This document shows, piece by piece, positions 18,549-28,327 of a DNA stretch of 62,587 nt. This stretch comes from Chrysochromulina tobinii (lineage: Eukaryota; Haptophyta; Prymnesiales; Chrysochromulinaceae), in contig JWZX01002605.1 in the NCBI GenBank assembly GCA_001275005.1, positions 1 to 62,587 of the forward strand, written 5' to 3'. The position numbers and the translations under genes are program-made. Below the pieces are notes generated by a model. The model did not search any database. It was not told where the DNA came from and saw only the letters and a program-made list of their open reading frames with translations. The stretch's first letter is position 1; the number at the start of each line of letters is the position of its first letter.

Positions 18549-20319
18549 ATGGGTAGGGAGCGTGGAATATTACCCTTCTGTGTCCTCGCAGTGCTGCCCG
18601 CCCCAAACAGCGGCGCATCGATGGCCTGGGCTGGCACACTTCTGCCCTGGGTCGGGTGCGAGCGGCAGGGCTGCTCGGGCCACGGTGAGTGCAAGCCGTC
18701 GACGCCATTTTCCTACTGCGAGTGCGATCGGGGGTGGAGCGGCCAGCGCTGCGACATCGATTCGTGCCCGCCGGGCTTGAGAACCGACGTCAACGGCGAG
18801 CCGCTGCCAGACCACCGCCACTGCAGTGGCCGCGGGCTCTGCCTCGCGGGGAAGTGCACGTGCCCTGAGGGTTTCGGAGGCGACGACTGCGCTCTCGTCG
18901 TCGGTGCTGCAAACAGCAGCAACACGAGCTATTGCTCGGGGCACGGCGTGCTCTTTCCGCGCCTCAGTCGCTGCCTGTGCGACCCGGGCTTCAAAGGCGA
19001 TCACTGCGAGAGCGACACGTGCCCATCCCATTGCTCGGCCCACGGTCGGTGCGTCGCGGGCACGTGCGAATGCGAGGCACCGTATCACGGCGCGGGCTGC
19101 GAGCACCGACGCTGCCCGGGCGACAAGGTGGAGTGCTCGCTGCACGGGGTGTGCGACTCGACGACGGGCACGTGTGCGTGCTCGTACGGGTGGATAGGAC
19201 CCTCTTGCAACAGCCCCCACTGCCCGAACGGATGCTCACAGCACGGCTACTGCCTGGGTGAGCGATGCGTCTGCGTCCCCGGCTTCGCCGGGGTCGCGTG
19301 TGACCAGCGCACCGGCGCCGCCGCCACCGCCGCTGCGGCCGCCCCGCCGCCGCCACCGTCGCCGCCGCCGGGCGATAGATTCGGCGGTATGCTCGCGTGG
19401 ACGCGGGGGCCGCACCCCCAATCCGGCCAGCGCCGCCGTCCACCTCGCCAGCCTGCCCCGCCGCTGCGTGCACGACTGCTCCGGGCACGGCACGTGTACC
19501 TACAGCTCCACCGCGGGCGCCAAGTGCGCGTGCGAGCGTGGCTGGCACGGCGTCGACTGCGCCACGTCCACCTGCGAGCTTCATGGAGGATGTAACGGTC
19601 GTGGCTATTGCGTCTCGGGCGCGTGCCAGTGCGAGCGGTGCTGGAGCGGCGCGCTCTGTGATCAGATCGCGAATCGTACCGGTTGCGAACGTGCGGGCGG
19701 CGGCATCTACAATCCCTTCCCGCCGCCCCCGTCGCCGCCGCCGCCGCCACCGCCCAAGCCACCGCCCTCGCCGCCCTCGCCGCCTGCGCCACCACCCTCG
19801 CCCCCACGCTCACCCGATGAGAACGAGAACGGGCCCAGCCGGTGGTGGCATTCGTTGAGCTTCCAAGCGTTGAGCAAGCGCAGGATCAGCAAGAAGGAGA
19901 GCGCAGCAGATGCACCACCGCTTTTGGCAGAGCCTCTCGATGCAGCGACGACGGCGATTGCGACGGCTGTCGGCGCCGCACTCGAGACCAACGGCGGAGC
20001 CAAGAGCACGGCAAGCGCCAACAACCGCACCGGGGCGTTCGCGCGAGCGCCGCTCGGAGGACCGCCAGTCAGCGTGCCTCCGAGCCTACCGTCCGCCCGC
20101 TTCGCTCCACCGCTCGCTTCGGAGGCGATGGCCGCCGAGAAAAGCACGAGCTCATCAGCCGAGGCCGGCGAGAGGGCGTCGGGAGAGCAGATGGAAGCCC
20201 CCCCCATTGCGGCAGTTGGCCAGGAGCTTCCTGACTTGCGGTTGGCCGCGGCCGGGACCGCCGGCGTGGTCGTCATCGTGGCAAGTTCGGCATATGTCGC
20301 CTTCCGTGTGTTGCGCTAG
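18549..20319 (+). CDS. Multi-EGF single-pass membrane protein (intron or frame break)
   Basis: ATG 18549 gives MGRERGILPFCVLAVLPAP, a plausible signal peptide; an in-frame ATG at 18501 adds 16 residues. Six tenascin-type EGF units follow (pattern CSGHGxCxxGxCxCxxGWxGxxC) up to about 19300, then Ala/Pro-rich sequence. The frame must change between about 19300 and 19451. From about 19452 another frame carries two more EGF units (CSGHGTC..., CNGRGYC...), a SPPPPP linker (19710-19810), a Ser/Ala-rich stretch and a C-terminal membrane span (AGTAGVVVIVASSAYVAF) ending at 20319. No GT-AG pair I tried joins both halves in frame while keeping all cysteines, so it is either a non-canonical intron or a real or assembly frameshift. 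Likely a surface protein; it lies directly downstream of the kelch membrane protein. Confidence 0.65.
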
Positions 20320-20821
20320 GCTAGCGTACTTACAGGTCGCACGGTGAGACCATACACGATACAGTGCATGGTGAAGTACATGGCACGGTCTGCAGTATTG
20401 CCACTAACTAGTTAACTAACTAGACCCCAGCTTAGTGAGAACCCACACCTCGAACCTAACTCGAACCCGCTTTCCGCCATTCCCGAGGACAGGGGTGGGA
20501 CGGCGTGACGGACTTCCCACGTTACCAGACGGTACAAAAGAATGTAACTTCAAACTTGGCGTGTCTGAGGCGTCGCTACGCCGTCCCCGTGTTAAATGCA
20601 ATTGGTTAAATGTACGCCCTGGAGCCTTCGACGAGCAATGCGGCGCCCGAAGAACGCCCGCCGTGGCGCCGCGATATGACATGATTTGACTTGACTTGAC
20701 TTCATGCGATTCTAAAACTGTTACATACCGGTACATGAAGCGACTCCTCGAGCCATTTTTGGGCACCCAATACTTGTAGTTTTGATGGAGGCCCGGACGC
20801 GTCGCTTATCGGCCAGGTCTC
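20320..20821. other. Intergenic
   Basis: Lies between the EGF membrane protein and the F-box-like gene. It includes a short TTGAC tandem (about 20686-20700) but no coding sequence that I can support. It must carry the promoter of the gene starting at 20822. Confidence 0.5.
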
Positions 20822-21859
20822 GTGGTCATGGACGTCATGGACGGTGATTCGCTCATCATGGTGTTTTCGAAGCTAAGCTCATTGGTCGACATGGTGTCTG
20901 CGAGCCTTGTTTGCCGGGCGTGGGCCACTGCGGCTCGGGTGGAACAGTCTTGGGAGTGCGCCTTCAAGACCGACTTTCCGTCGGAGCTGCACTCCGGGGT
21001 GTTCCAAGCGTTCGAGACCCTTGGAATCACGGGGTGGAAGACGCGCTGCAAGCTGCTCTGTCAACGCGTGAAGTCAATTTGTCCAAAGGGTGGCTGGGGG
21101 GGGCAGGACATCAAGGCCATGTACTCATTCGTCGTCTCGGTAGCTGACGCTGAGGGCAACGCCGTGTCATCTTCAGCGACGCAGTGCGCTCCACGATTCG
21201 ATTGGCGCTTCCCTGAGAGTCGTCCCGATGTCTACTTCCGCCTCGAGGCCTTATTCGATAATGAGGCTGTGCTGAACGTCGGCGCAAAGCATGACTGGTC
21301 GTACGACTGGCTTCACGCCGAGGGATCTGATGGGTTTGGAACAGCGACCGTCGATGTCTTTGTGCGCCGTTCGAGCGACGGAAGCGTTGCTCACCTCATG
21401 AAGTGCGACTTTGACTTCGAGAATCCACCCGATCGGGGAGAATTCGAAGGAGTCGTAATCAATCGTCACAGACGCGTCCCAAAGGATGCCATTGCCCCAC
21501 AGTATGGTGCCGATGAGGCACCTGAGCTAGCCATCTTTTTGGAGAACCGCAGCGTGAAGCCGCCATGGCTCGCACGGCTCCCGTGGCCATCACACCGAAA
21601 CGGAGTGGGTCGTTGGGCCGAAACTGATCCGGAGTGGGTCGTTGGACTGTCGGCGATTGCGAAGCCTCCACAGCCGCGAGAGCTCGACGACGACGACGAT
21701 GACGACGTTGAGGACGTAGAGGAGGCAAAGACTGGCAAGTGGACGGGCCTGCAGCTCGACTTCAGCTGGTCCGACTCCTCTGGCCATGGAGAGCACGAGC
21801 CTGTTGCAAACGATTTTATGGCACAAGCCCTTGCCGGCTGTGCGCTCCTGTGGGTCTGA
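20822..21859 (+). CDS. F-box-like protein
   Basis: 345 codons. The N-terminus (DGDSLIMVFSKLSSLVDMVSASLVCRAWATAARVEQSWECAF pattern) matches the F-box: a leucine-rich helix, a serine/leucine pair, and a VCRxW...W core. This family bridges substrates to SCF ubiquitin ligases. The rest is an uncharacterised beta-rich region with several Trp/Phe residues (about residues 100-240) that may bind the substrate. A run of seven Asp (about residue 285) lies in an acidic stretch before the C-terminal W-rich tail. In-frame starts at 20822 and 20828 are equally possible. The specific substrate is unknown. Confidence 0.65.
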   Translation: MVMDVMDGDSLIMVFSKLSSLVDMVSASLVCRAWATAARVEQSWECAFKTDFPSELHSGVFQAFETLGITGWKTRCKLLCQRVKSICPKGGWGGQDIKAMYSFVVSVADAEGNAVSSSATQCAPRFDWRFPESRPDVYFRLEALFDNEAVLNVGAKHDWSYDWLHAEGSDGFGTATVDVFVRRSSDGSVAHLMKCDFDFENPPDRGEFEGVVINRHRRVPKDAIAPQYGADEAPELAIFLENRSVKPPWLARLPWPSHRNGVGRWAETDPEWVVGLSAIAKPPQPRELDDDDDDDVEDVEEAKTGKWTGLQLDFSWSDSSGHGEHEPVANDFMAQALAGCALLWV

Positions 21860-22529
21860 GCCGCGCCCGTTCGGTTTGAGCCTACCGACCCGGAGACGCT
21901 CAAGAGCTCTCATCTCGTGCGCGGCCGCGCCGGGTGCGGGTCTGGTACATGCCAGACCGAAGATGTGTGTCGAGACCGAAATACACAGTCTGACATTTTG
22001 ACGCACAATGTGCTTGACTCGGTGACTCGGAGACATTCGTAATATGATCGGTAATACGTTGAGGCGAGGCGGACAGGAGGGTTTTGCGTGTGTACCTGTG
22101 TTGCGGGGGACGAAAGCTTAATTGAGGATGAGGTGCGGCAAAAAGCAGCCTCGCCACCTGGCCGAGTGCCGCACCTCACCCTTCGCTTGTACGCTTGTAC
22201 GTGTGGTGTCGCTCTCCGCGGCTCTGTGCGTATACGTGGCCTCGTGGGCGCTGGGCGGACGGGACGCTGGACGTAGCCACGCGCCGGACGACCAGATCGC
22301 CAGAATGAGATATCGTGTTTGGCCCGGCCCCCGCGGGCAGCTAAGCGGCAGCTTTGTCGCGCTGCCTCCCCGCAGGCTGGCGCGGACGTTCGACTCGCGG
22401 ATCTCGGTCCTTCAAATGTCTCGAAAAGCATGCACGAGTCAAACTGGACGACTCGGTTAGAGCGTTAGTCAGGTACACGATCGCTCGATTGGAGCTGTGA
22501 GCATGATGAGTAAGAATCAAGCAAAAGCA
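21860..22529. other. Intergenic, convergent 3' regions
   Basis: Lies between the F-box-like gene (plus) and the long coiled-coil gene (minus), both ending here. Short open frames exist on both strands but show no domain, repeat or coding pattern that I recognise. Confidence 0.5.
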
Positions 22530-25500
22530 CTACAAAGCCGACTCGGACGACCATGGTGCACGGCTCGCGCTGGAGACGTGGCCAAGGGCTTCTTGAGAGG
22601 AGCGAGAGGAGCGATCGCGCTGCAGAAACGGGTTGTTGGAAACGGGGCGTCCGGCTGCAGCAGCACCGCCCTGGCGACGTCCTTCGGGTGTTGGCGCGGG
22701 CTCGTTCTTGAGGGCCTTGAGGGGCTGCCGAGCCTGCGTGCCTTGAGCGTATGCCTCGTTACGAGCCCGTGCCCAGTGCGATTGCGGGGGCGATGCGGCC
22801 GACAGGGAGGCCTCGGCAGCGTCACGCGCCACCTCGAGCTCGTATCGCGTCCTTGGAGGCGAAAGTTCCGTGCGCACGCTCGGTGTGAGCTCGCCTTCGT
22901 CGACGGTGAACGCACTCACCACTTCGCTCTGCTGGGCGGCGCTCAGCCGGGAGGCCGAGCTGGGCGTGTTCGGCGCAGTGCTGTAGGTGGGGAAGGCGGC
23001 GGGACTGACACCGGCACGCGCCTCACGCTGCACGTCCCTCTGGAGCGTCGCCACATCCACGGCCACCGTCTCCATGGCCGCTGCCCGTGCCTCGGCTGTG
23101 CGCGCGCGCGCGCTCGCCTTCCCCACCTCCGACACCATCGCCTTGGCCTCCGCCTCGGCCGCCGCCGCTCGCGCCTGCCACATCTCGAGCTGATGACGCG
23201 CCTCATCGCGCTGACGCTGGTACTTGGCGGCGTCCGCGTTGGCGCGGTCGACGCTGCTAGTGGCGCGCGCGGCGAGCTCGGCGAGGTCGGAGGTGAAGCT
23301 CTTGGCCATCGTGCGCAGCTCGGACGCGACTGTACCACGCAGGCGCACCACATCGTCCTTGAGCAGGCTCGTGGACGTTGCCAGCCGCCCCGAGGCCGAC
23401 TTCACCTTGGCCCGGCGCAGGCGCTCGGTTCCGGTCAGATGGCGCGTGCGCACGTCGTACTCTTCGACGGTCTGGCGGCGCTGGTGCATCCATTGCTTGC
23501 GCTGCTCCTCGTGCGTTGCCATCAGCGCATGCAGCCGCTCCTGGAAGGTGTCCTCGATAGCAGCGGGCAGCTGGAGAGCCTCCTCGTGCGCCGCTCGAAG
23601 CGCGTGGAGCGCCTCGGTCAGCTGAGCCACGTTCGCCCGCTCGTGCTCCAGCGCCAGCTCGGTCTGCTGGGCGCTCTCGACGATCTCGTTGCCAGCCACT
23701 TCCATCTTCTCGAGCTGGGCGCGCGTCGCGACGAGCGCGCTGTGTCGCTCGGCCGCCGCTGCCTCGCTCGCATCCGCCGCCGCCTGCGCCGTTGCCGTCG
23801 CCTGATACAGGGTGTTGAACTTGGCCTCCCACTTCTCCCGCTCCGCCGCCAGCTCCGCCGTGGCCTCCGCCAGCTTCGCCTTTGCGCCGTTGAGCTCGTC
23901 GGCGAGCGCCGCGCGCGCCGCCTCGGCCTCTCGCGCCTTGGAGAAGGCGTTCTCTGCCTCCGAGCGTCTCTTCGACTGCTCGGACTCGGTGAGCTTCGAC
24001 GCTTGCTCGCCTGAGGCCTTGAGCTCCTTGATGACGGCCATCGCCTGGTCTTTCGTGCGCTGCTCGAGCTCCTTGGAGGCCTTGACTGCCTGCGCGGCCG
24101 CCGCCTCAGCGAGGGTCGCGCGCCGCGCCGCCTTGTCGCACTCCCCTTGCACCTTCCCGAGCCGCGTGTTGGCTTCTTCGGCCAACGCCACTGCCCTCGC
24201 GAGCTCCTCCTTGTAACGGTCTCGCTCCGCTTCGGCCGCCGCACGCGCGCGTCCCTCATCAGCCTTGCACGCGTCGAGCTGCGCCTCGGCCCTCTCCAAG
24301 GCCGCCTGCAGCCGGTAGAGCTCCTTGTCGCTCTCCCTACTTTGCTCGCTCAGACGGAGCACCTCCGCCGCCGCCGTCCCTGCGGCTGCTGCCTCCTTCT
24401 CGGCTTCGCGCTGCGCCCTGTTCGCCTCACGCTTTGCGGCGGCGGCCTCCTTCTCGGCCGCATCCGCGCGCGCCGCCATCTCCCTGCTCAGGTTCTGGAG
24501 TGAGTCTGCATGCTCATTGGCCGCCGCCCGCGCCGCCTTCGATTCGATGAGCGCCGCGTCGCGCTCCGCCTGCGCCGCATACACGGCGGCCTGCGCCGCC
24601 GCCGCCTGCGACGCGTGCGACGAGCCGGTCGCGGCCGCGGCCGCCGCTCGCTTGGCCTCGCTCAACTCGCGCTCTCGCGACTCGATGGCCGCCTTCTGGG
24701 CCGCCGCCTCCTTGTCCCGGAGCACTGCGCATTCGGCCTCGATACGCTGCTTGTCGGCCTCGGCGCGCTGCTTGTCGGCCGCCACCATCGCCGCCGCGTG
24801 CTTGCTGGAAGTCGCCTCCTCCGCCGCCTTCGCCGCCAAGGCCGTCGCTTCCGCGCAGGCAGCTTCCGCTTTCGCCCGCGCCGCCGTCGCCTCCTCCGCT
24901 TGTCGAGTGAGGTGCTGCAGCTGCGCGCGGAGCTGCCACTCAGTGCGCCCGGCCTCGGTCGCCGCCTCGTTGACCGCCTCGTTGACTGCGTCCTGGACGG
25001 CGCGCTCCATCGCCGCGGCACACGAGAGCCGAACCTCGTGCAGCCTCGCCTTCCACTGCTCAGCGACGTGCTCCACCGCTGCGCCCACCTGACGCGCCGC
25101 CTCCGCCTCCATCTCGAGCTTGTGCACGTCACGCCGCACCCAGCGCTCCTCTACCTCCTTCCAGATCGCCTCGCGCTTTGCCTCGACCGCGGCCGCCTGC
25201 GTCGCCTCCGCCACGCGCGCCGCCTCGGCCGCCGCCTGCGCCGCCGCCTCCGCTTGGGCCCTGTGCGCCGCCGCCGCCTGCGCCTCGAGCGCTTGCTGCT
25301 GCTGCTCGAGCCGGCCGAGCTGCTCGTGCTGCCACTGCTGGTGCTGCTCGTGCTGCCACTGCTCCCGCTCCGCCGCCCGGTCGCGCTCCTCGTCGAGCGC
25401 GGCCTGAGCCGCCGCGAGCTGTGCGCCCGTCTCATCGAGCATCTCGCGTGCTCGAGTGAGCTCGTCCTCCGCGTCACCGATGGCGTGCTGGAGCGTCTGG

Positions 25501-27059
25501 CTGTGCTGCAGCGCGCTGGCGAGCTGCGCCTGGTCCTGCGCGCGTTCGGCAGCCACCGTCGTGAGCGCATTCCTGAGCGCCTGCTCCGCCTGCGCGGTCG
25601 CTTGTTGCCGCTCGGCGCCCACGGCCTCCTCCAGCTGCTTCGCAAACGCCGCGCGCAGCGAGCCGATGAGCGACGCCTGCTGCTCGACCGCCCGCTGCAC
25701 CCTGCCCACGCGCTCGTCGCTCGAGGCGGCCAGCTCCGCGTTGAGCGCGCGCTGCTCCGCGAGCGCCGCCTCGAGCGCCTCGGCCGCCCCGCGCCAGCGC
25801 AGCAGCTCATTCGTCAACTCCTTGAACTGCTCCGCCGCGGCGGCCGCCTCGGCTTGGCGCGCCTTCGCCTCGGCCTGCGCGGCGCCGACCGCCTCGGCGA
25901 GCGCCTCCCTGGCGACCTCGATGGCCATCGAGGCCTGAGCCTGCGCCTGCGCCTGCGCCTCCTCGCGCGCGCTCGCAATCTGCGGCACGTAGGCTTCACG
26001 AGCCGCGATGGCCGCCTCGCGCTCAGCGTGCGCGATCGCCTGCAGTGCCTGCGACGTTTCGAGCTGACGGCTGCTCTCGACGAACCGGAGCGACTCGAGC
26101 GCGGCCGAGAGCTCGAGCTGTAGCCGCTGCACCGTCTCCCTGTACGCCGCCTCGCGCCCACTGCTCCCAAAGTCGCTCTCGAGCTCCATCAGGTCACGCA
26201 CCTTGTTGCCGAGCCGCTCGTGGCTGCTGCTGAGCGCCGCATGCTTCTCACGTGCCTCGGCCGCTTCGGCGCGCGCTGTGGCCGCTTCGGCTGTAGATGC
26301 GGCCGTGGCCGCTGCCACGGCTGCCCCGACCGCATCGGCGCTTCGCCGCCGCTCGGCCGCCACCGCCGCGGCCGCGGCCTCGGCTGCGTCGGCCGCGGCC
26401 GCAGCCGCCGCCTCCGCCTGAAGGGTGGCGTTCTGCGCGTGGCGCACCTCGGCCTCCTGCGCGGCGGAGTATGCCTCAGCATCTGCGAGGCTGCGCTGCA
26501 GTGCTCGCACCTGCGCCAGCAGCGACGTGCTCTCGTGCCGCTGCTCGAGCTGCAGCCGCGCGTGCGCCTCCGACTTCTGTGCATGCGATGTGCACTCGGC
26601 CGCTATGTACGCCGTCCGCGCCTCGTGCGCCGCCGCTTCGGCATCCTCGCGGGCGGCCGCCGCGGCCTGCAGCTGTGCGCGTAGGCTGAGCACCTCGCTC
26701 TGGCCCGCTGCGGCTGTCGAGGCAGCGGACTCTAGCAACGCGCTCGCCGCAGCGAGCTCCTGCCGTGTGAGCCATAGGTCCCTTTCAAGCTGGCGGCGAT
26801 CATCGGTCGCGGTCCTGAGCGCGGTCTCGAGCTCCGCGCGCTCGCTCGTCTGCGCCTGCAGTTGTTTTTCCAGTGACGCTGCAGCCTGCACGGCCTCGTC
26901 GGCGCGACCGGCCGCATCGGCGAGCCGCGGAAGCACCTCCTGTTGCCTTGAAATGAGCGCACGTGCCGCCTCAAGCTCAGACTTCAGGCTCTCGACGAGG
27001 CTATCTCTGCTAGGCGCTGTGCGCCCTGTCGGGGCCGGTGAGGCCTTCGCTGCCGGCAT
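22530..27059 (-). CDS. Long Ala-rich coiled-coil protein
   Basis: 1509 codons in one exon. After a short Ser/Thr/Pro N-terminus (about 20 residues), nearly the entire protein is heptad-rich coiled coil dominated by Ala, Glu, Gln, Arg and Lys, to about residue 1370. The last 130 residues are Ser/Pro-rich and probably disordered. Nothing identifies a motor, membrane span or enzyme. Such rods are common in basal-body, flagellar and Golgi-tethering proteins, but I cannot assign one. The very high Ala content (for example AEAAAAAAADAAEAAAAA) leaves long open frames on the opposite strand that I regard as artefacts. It is divergent from the cyclic phosphodiesterase gene, with about 255 bases between the starts. 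Confidence 0.8.
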   Translation of the reverse strand: MPAAKASPAPTGRTAPSRDSLVESLKSELEAARALISRQQEVLPRLADAAGRADEAVQAAASLEKQLQAQTSERAELETALRTATDDRRQLERDLWLTRQELAAASALLESAASTAAAGQSEVLSLRAQLQAAAAAREDAEAAAHEARTAYIAAECTSHAQKSEAHARLQLEQRHESTSLLAQVRALQRSLADAEAYSAAQEAEVRHAQNATLQAEAAAAAAADAAEAAAAAVAAERRRSADAVGAAVAAATAASTAEAATARAEAAEAREKHAALSSSHERLGNKVRDLMELESDFGSSGREAAYRETVQRLQLELSAALESLRFVESSRQLETSQALQAIAHAEREAAIAAREAYVPQIASAREEAQAQAQAQASMAIEVAREALAEAVGAAQAEAKARQAEAAAAAEQFKELTNELLRWRGAAEALEAALAEQRALNAELAASSDERVGRVQRAVEQQASLIGSLRAAFAKQLEEAVGAERQQATAQAEQALRNALTTVAAERAQDQAQLASALQHSQTLQHAIGDAEDELTRAREMLDETGAQLAAAQAALDEERDRAAEREQWQHEQHQQWQHEQLGRLEQQQQALEAQAAAAHRAQAEAAAQAAAEAARVAEATQAAAVEAKREAIWKEVEERWVRRDVHKLEMEAEAARQVGAAVEHVAEQWKARLHEVRLSCAAAMERAVQDAVNEAVNEAATEAGRTEWQLRAQLQHLTRQAEEATAARAKAEAACAEATALAAKAAEEATSSKHAAAMVAADKQRAEADKQRIEAECAVLRDKEAAAQKAAIESRERELSEAKRAAAAAATGSSHASQAAAAQAAVYAAQAERDAALIESKAARAAANEHADSLQNLSREMAARADAAEKEAAAAKREANRAQREAEKEAAAAGTAAAEVLRLSEQSRESDKELYRLQAALERAEAQLDACKADEGRARAAAEAERDRYKEELARAVALAEEANTRLGKVQGECDKAARRATLAEAAAAQAVKASKELEQRTKDQAMAVIKELKASGEQASKLTESEQSKRRSEAENAFSKAREAEAARAALADELNGAKAKLAEATAELAAEREKWEAKFNTLYQATATAQAAADASEAAAAERHSALVATRAQLEKMEVAGNEIVESAQQTELALEHERANVAQLTEALHALRAAHEEALQLPAAIEDTFQERLHALMATHEEQRKQWMHQRRQTVEEYDVRTRHLTGTERLRRAKVKSASGRLATSTSLLKDDVVRLRGTVASELRTMAKSFTSDLAELAARATSSVDRANADAAKYQRQRDEARHQLEMWQARAAAAEAEAKAMVSEVGKASARARTAEARAAAMETVAVDVATLQRDVQREARAGVSPAAFPTYSTAPNTPSSASRLSAAQQSEVVSAFTVDEGELTPSVRTELSPPRTRYELEVARDAAEASLSAASPPQSHWARARNEAYAQGTQARQPLKALKNEPAPTPEGRRQGGAAAAGRPVSNNPFLQRDRSSRSSQEALGHVSSASRAPWSSESAL

Positions 27060-27314
27060 TGCCTGTGCCGTCTTGGGCGGGTGCAGTGGCGGGTACAGCC
27101 GCCGCGTGAACTGCGCGTGAAGCGTGAAAGGGCAACACCCGCTAGCTAGTGACCCGGTCGCTGCCTGCTACATGTATGAATGAGCAACAATCGATAAAAC
27201 ATTATATACATAGGACTTCCCAAAATCTTCCGCGTCGTCCCGGTTTCCTAAACATGCTGCTCTTGTGCTCGGGGTCCCGAAGACGTGCGCGTTGTGTTTC
27301 ACAGCAGCAGCAGC
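27060..27314. promoter_or_regulatory. Divergent promoter region
   Basis: Spans the interval between the ATG of the coiled-coil gene (27059, minus) and the preferred ATG of the phosphodiesterase gene (27315, plus). Its centre (about 27180-27215) is AT-rich against a GC-rich background. No defined element was identified. Confidence 0.35.
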
Positions 27315-27938
27315 ATGCCGCTCTCCCTGTGGCTCGTGCCTGATCAGCCTTCGCAAAGAGCACTGCAGGACAAGATCAAGGGGCTGGCAACGGCGCACGG
27401 CCTGCCTGACTTCAAAGCTCACCTCACGCTCATCGGCACTCTAGATGACACGCCTGAGGAGGCCATGCGGAAGCTGCAGCGGCTGCGCGCATCCGGAGTG
27501 GTGCCCGTGACTTTCAACGCGGTCGTAGCAGGACGCTTTCCAGATGACCACGAGCGGGCCGGCAAGGTTCCGTGGTCTCAGAGCGCCGCAGCGTGCGCCG
27601 AGGAGTCGCCCGAGCTTCTCTGCATCAAGCGCCTGGCGGACAGTGTCTACACCGGCTGGGCTGAGCCTTCTTCACCGCTGGGAAGCGCCAGTGAGGGCAA
27701 TCATGTACCAGCCGTGTGGGCGCCGCCGCTTGGGCGCCCCCACGTTTCTCTCGCTTATGGTAATGATCCGTCGATATGCGAAGATATCGAAGTGCCGAAG
27801 CCGATTTGTTGCGACGCTGTCGCTGTCTTCGACTGCACGCCAGCCACGGCCGAGGGCAGCACCGAATGGAAGGAAATTGCGCGCGTTTCGCTCCACTACG
27901 ACCCTGTCGGCACGCCGCGCGTGTCGATGCGCGCTTGA
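27315..27938 (+). CDS. 2H-type cyclic phosphodiesterase (CPDase-like)
   Basis: 207 residues from ATG 27315 (MPLSLWLVPD), which fits the start of yeast/plant CPDases; an upstream in-frame ATG at 27285 would add ten residues. The two catalytic H-x-T/S motifs are present: HLTL at about residue 37 and HVSL at about residue 142, the hallmark of the 2H phosphoesterase superfamily. Members of this subfamily open ADP-ribose 1'',2''-cyclic phosphate to the 1''-phosphate, a by-product of tRNA splicing; some act on nucleoside 2',3'-cyclic phosphates. The insert between the motifs (about residues 60-135) is longer than in the yeast enzyme. It lies about 1.7 kb from DBR1, another enzyme of RNA 2'-phosphate chemistry. 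Assignment to subfamily is by motif only. Confidence 0.75.
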   Translation: MPLSLWLVPDQPSQRALQDKIKGLATAHGLPDFKAHLTLIGTLDDTPEEAMRKLQRLRASGVVPVTFNAVVAGRFPDDHERAGKVPWSQSAAACAEESPELLCIKRLADSVYTGWAEPSSPLGSASEGNHVPAVWAPPLGRPHVSLAYGNDPSICEDIEVPKPICCDAVAVFDCTPATAEGSTEWKEIARVSLHYDPVGTPRVSMRA

Positions 27939-28327
27939 TATGAACCGAACGTGTCCGCCAATCGTGGGCACTTAACTTAAGGTGGGCCATTTAATGGACG
28001 AGAGCAATCAGAAGGAGAACGTGAAGGCCGTCGCTCCGTGTCCCTCGCCAAGAGCTCGATGAGAGTGTGGAGCTGTTGGACTGCTCCCACCATCCATGGC
28101 CCAATTGAACTTGGTCCGTCGCTTCAATGCGACAATGGTGAACGAAAAAGGGAACCAGATGAATGTGTCAGTAACCTCCGTGATTTATCGGAAGAGACGA
28201 GTAAGTTTGTGAGACGGTGCAGGTCGCCACTTTTCTAGTTTTTAACGCGCCAGTTCGATGTTTGGGCGTTACAAAACTTGACGAGACTTCTTTGTCTCCG
28301 ACGCGCGCGAACGATCCACTCGGAATT
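27939..28327. other. Intergenic
   Basis: Lies between the CPDase stop and the preferred start of the coiled-coil gene at 28328. The frame of the next gene is open back to an ATG at 28217 but that extension looks non-coding. Nothing else seen. Confidence 0.45.

Noticed and set aside
22497-26123. Long plus-strand open frames (505 and 537 codons) opposite the coiled-coil gene
   Set aside because: They are Leu/Arg/Ala-only sequences produced by the antisense of an Ala/Glu/Gln-rich coiled coil in GC-rich DNA; no domain, and the minus-strand frame explains the region.
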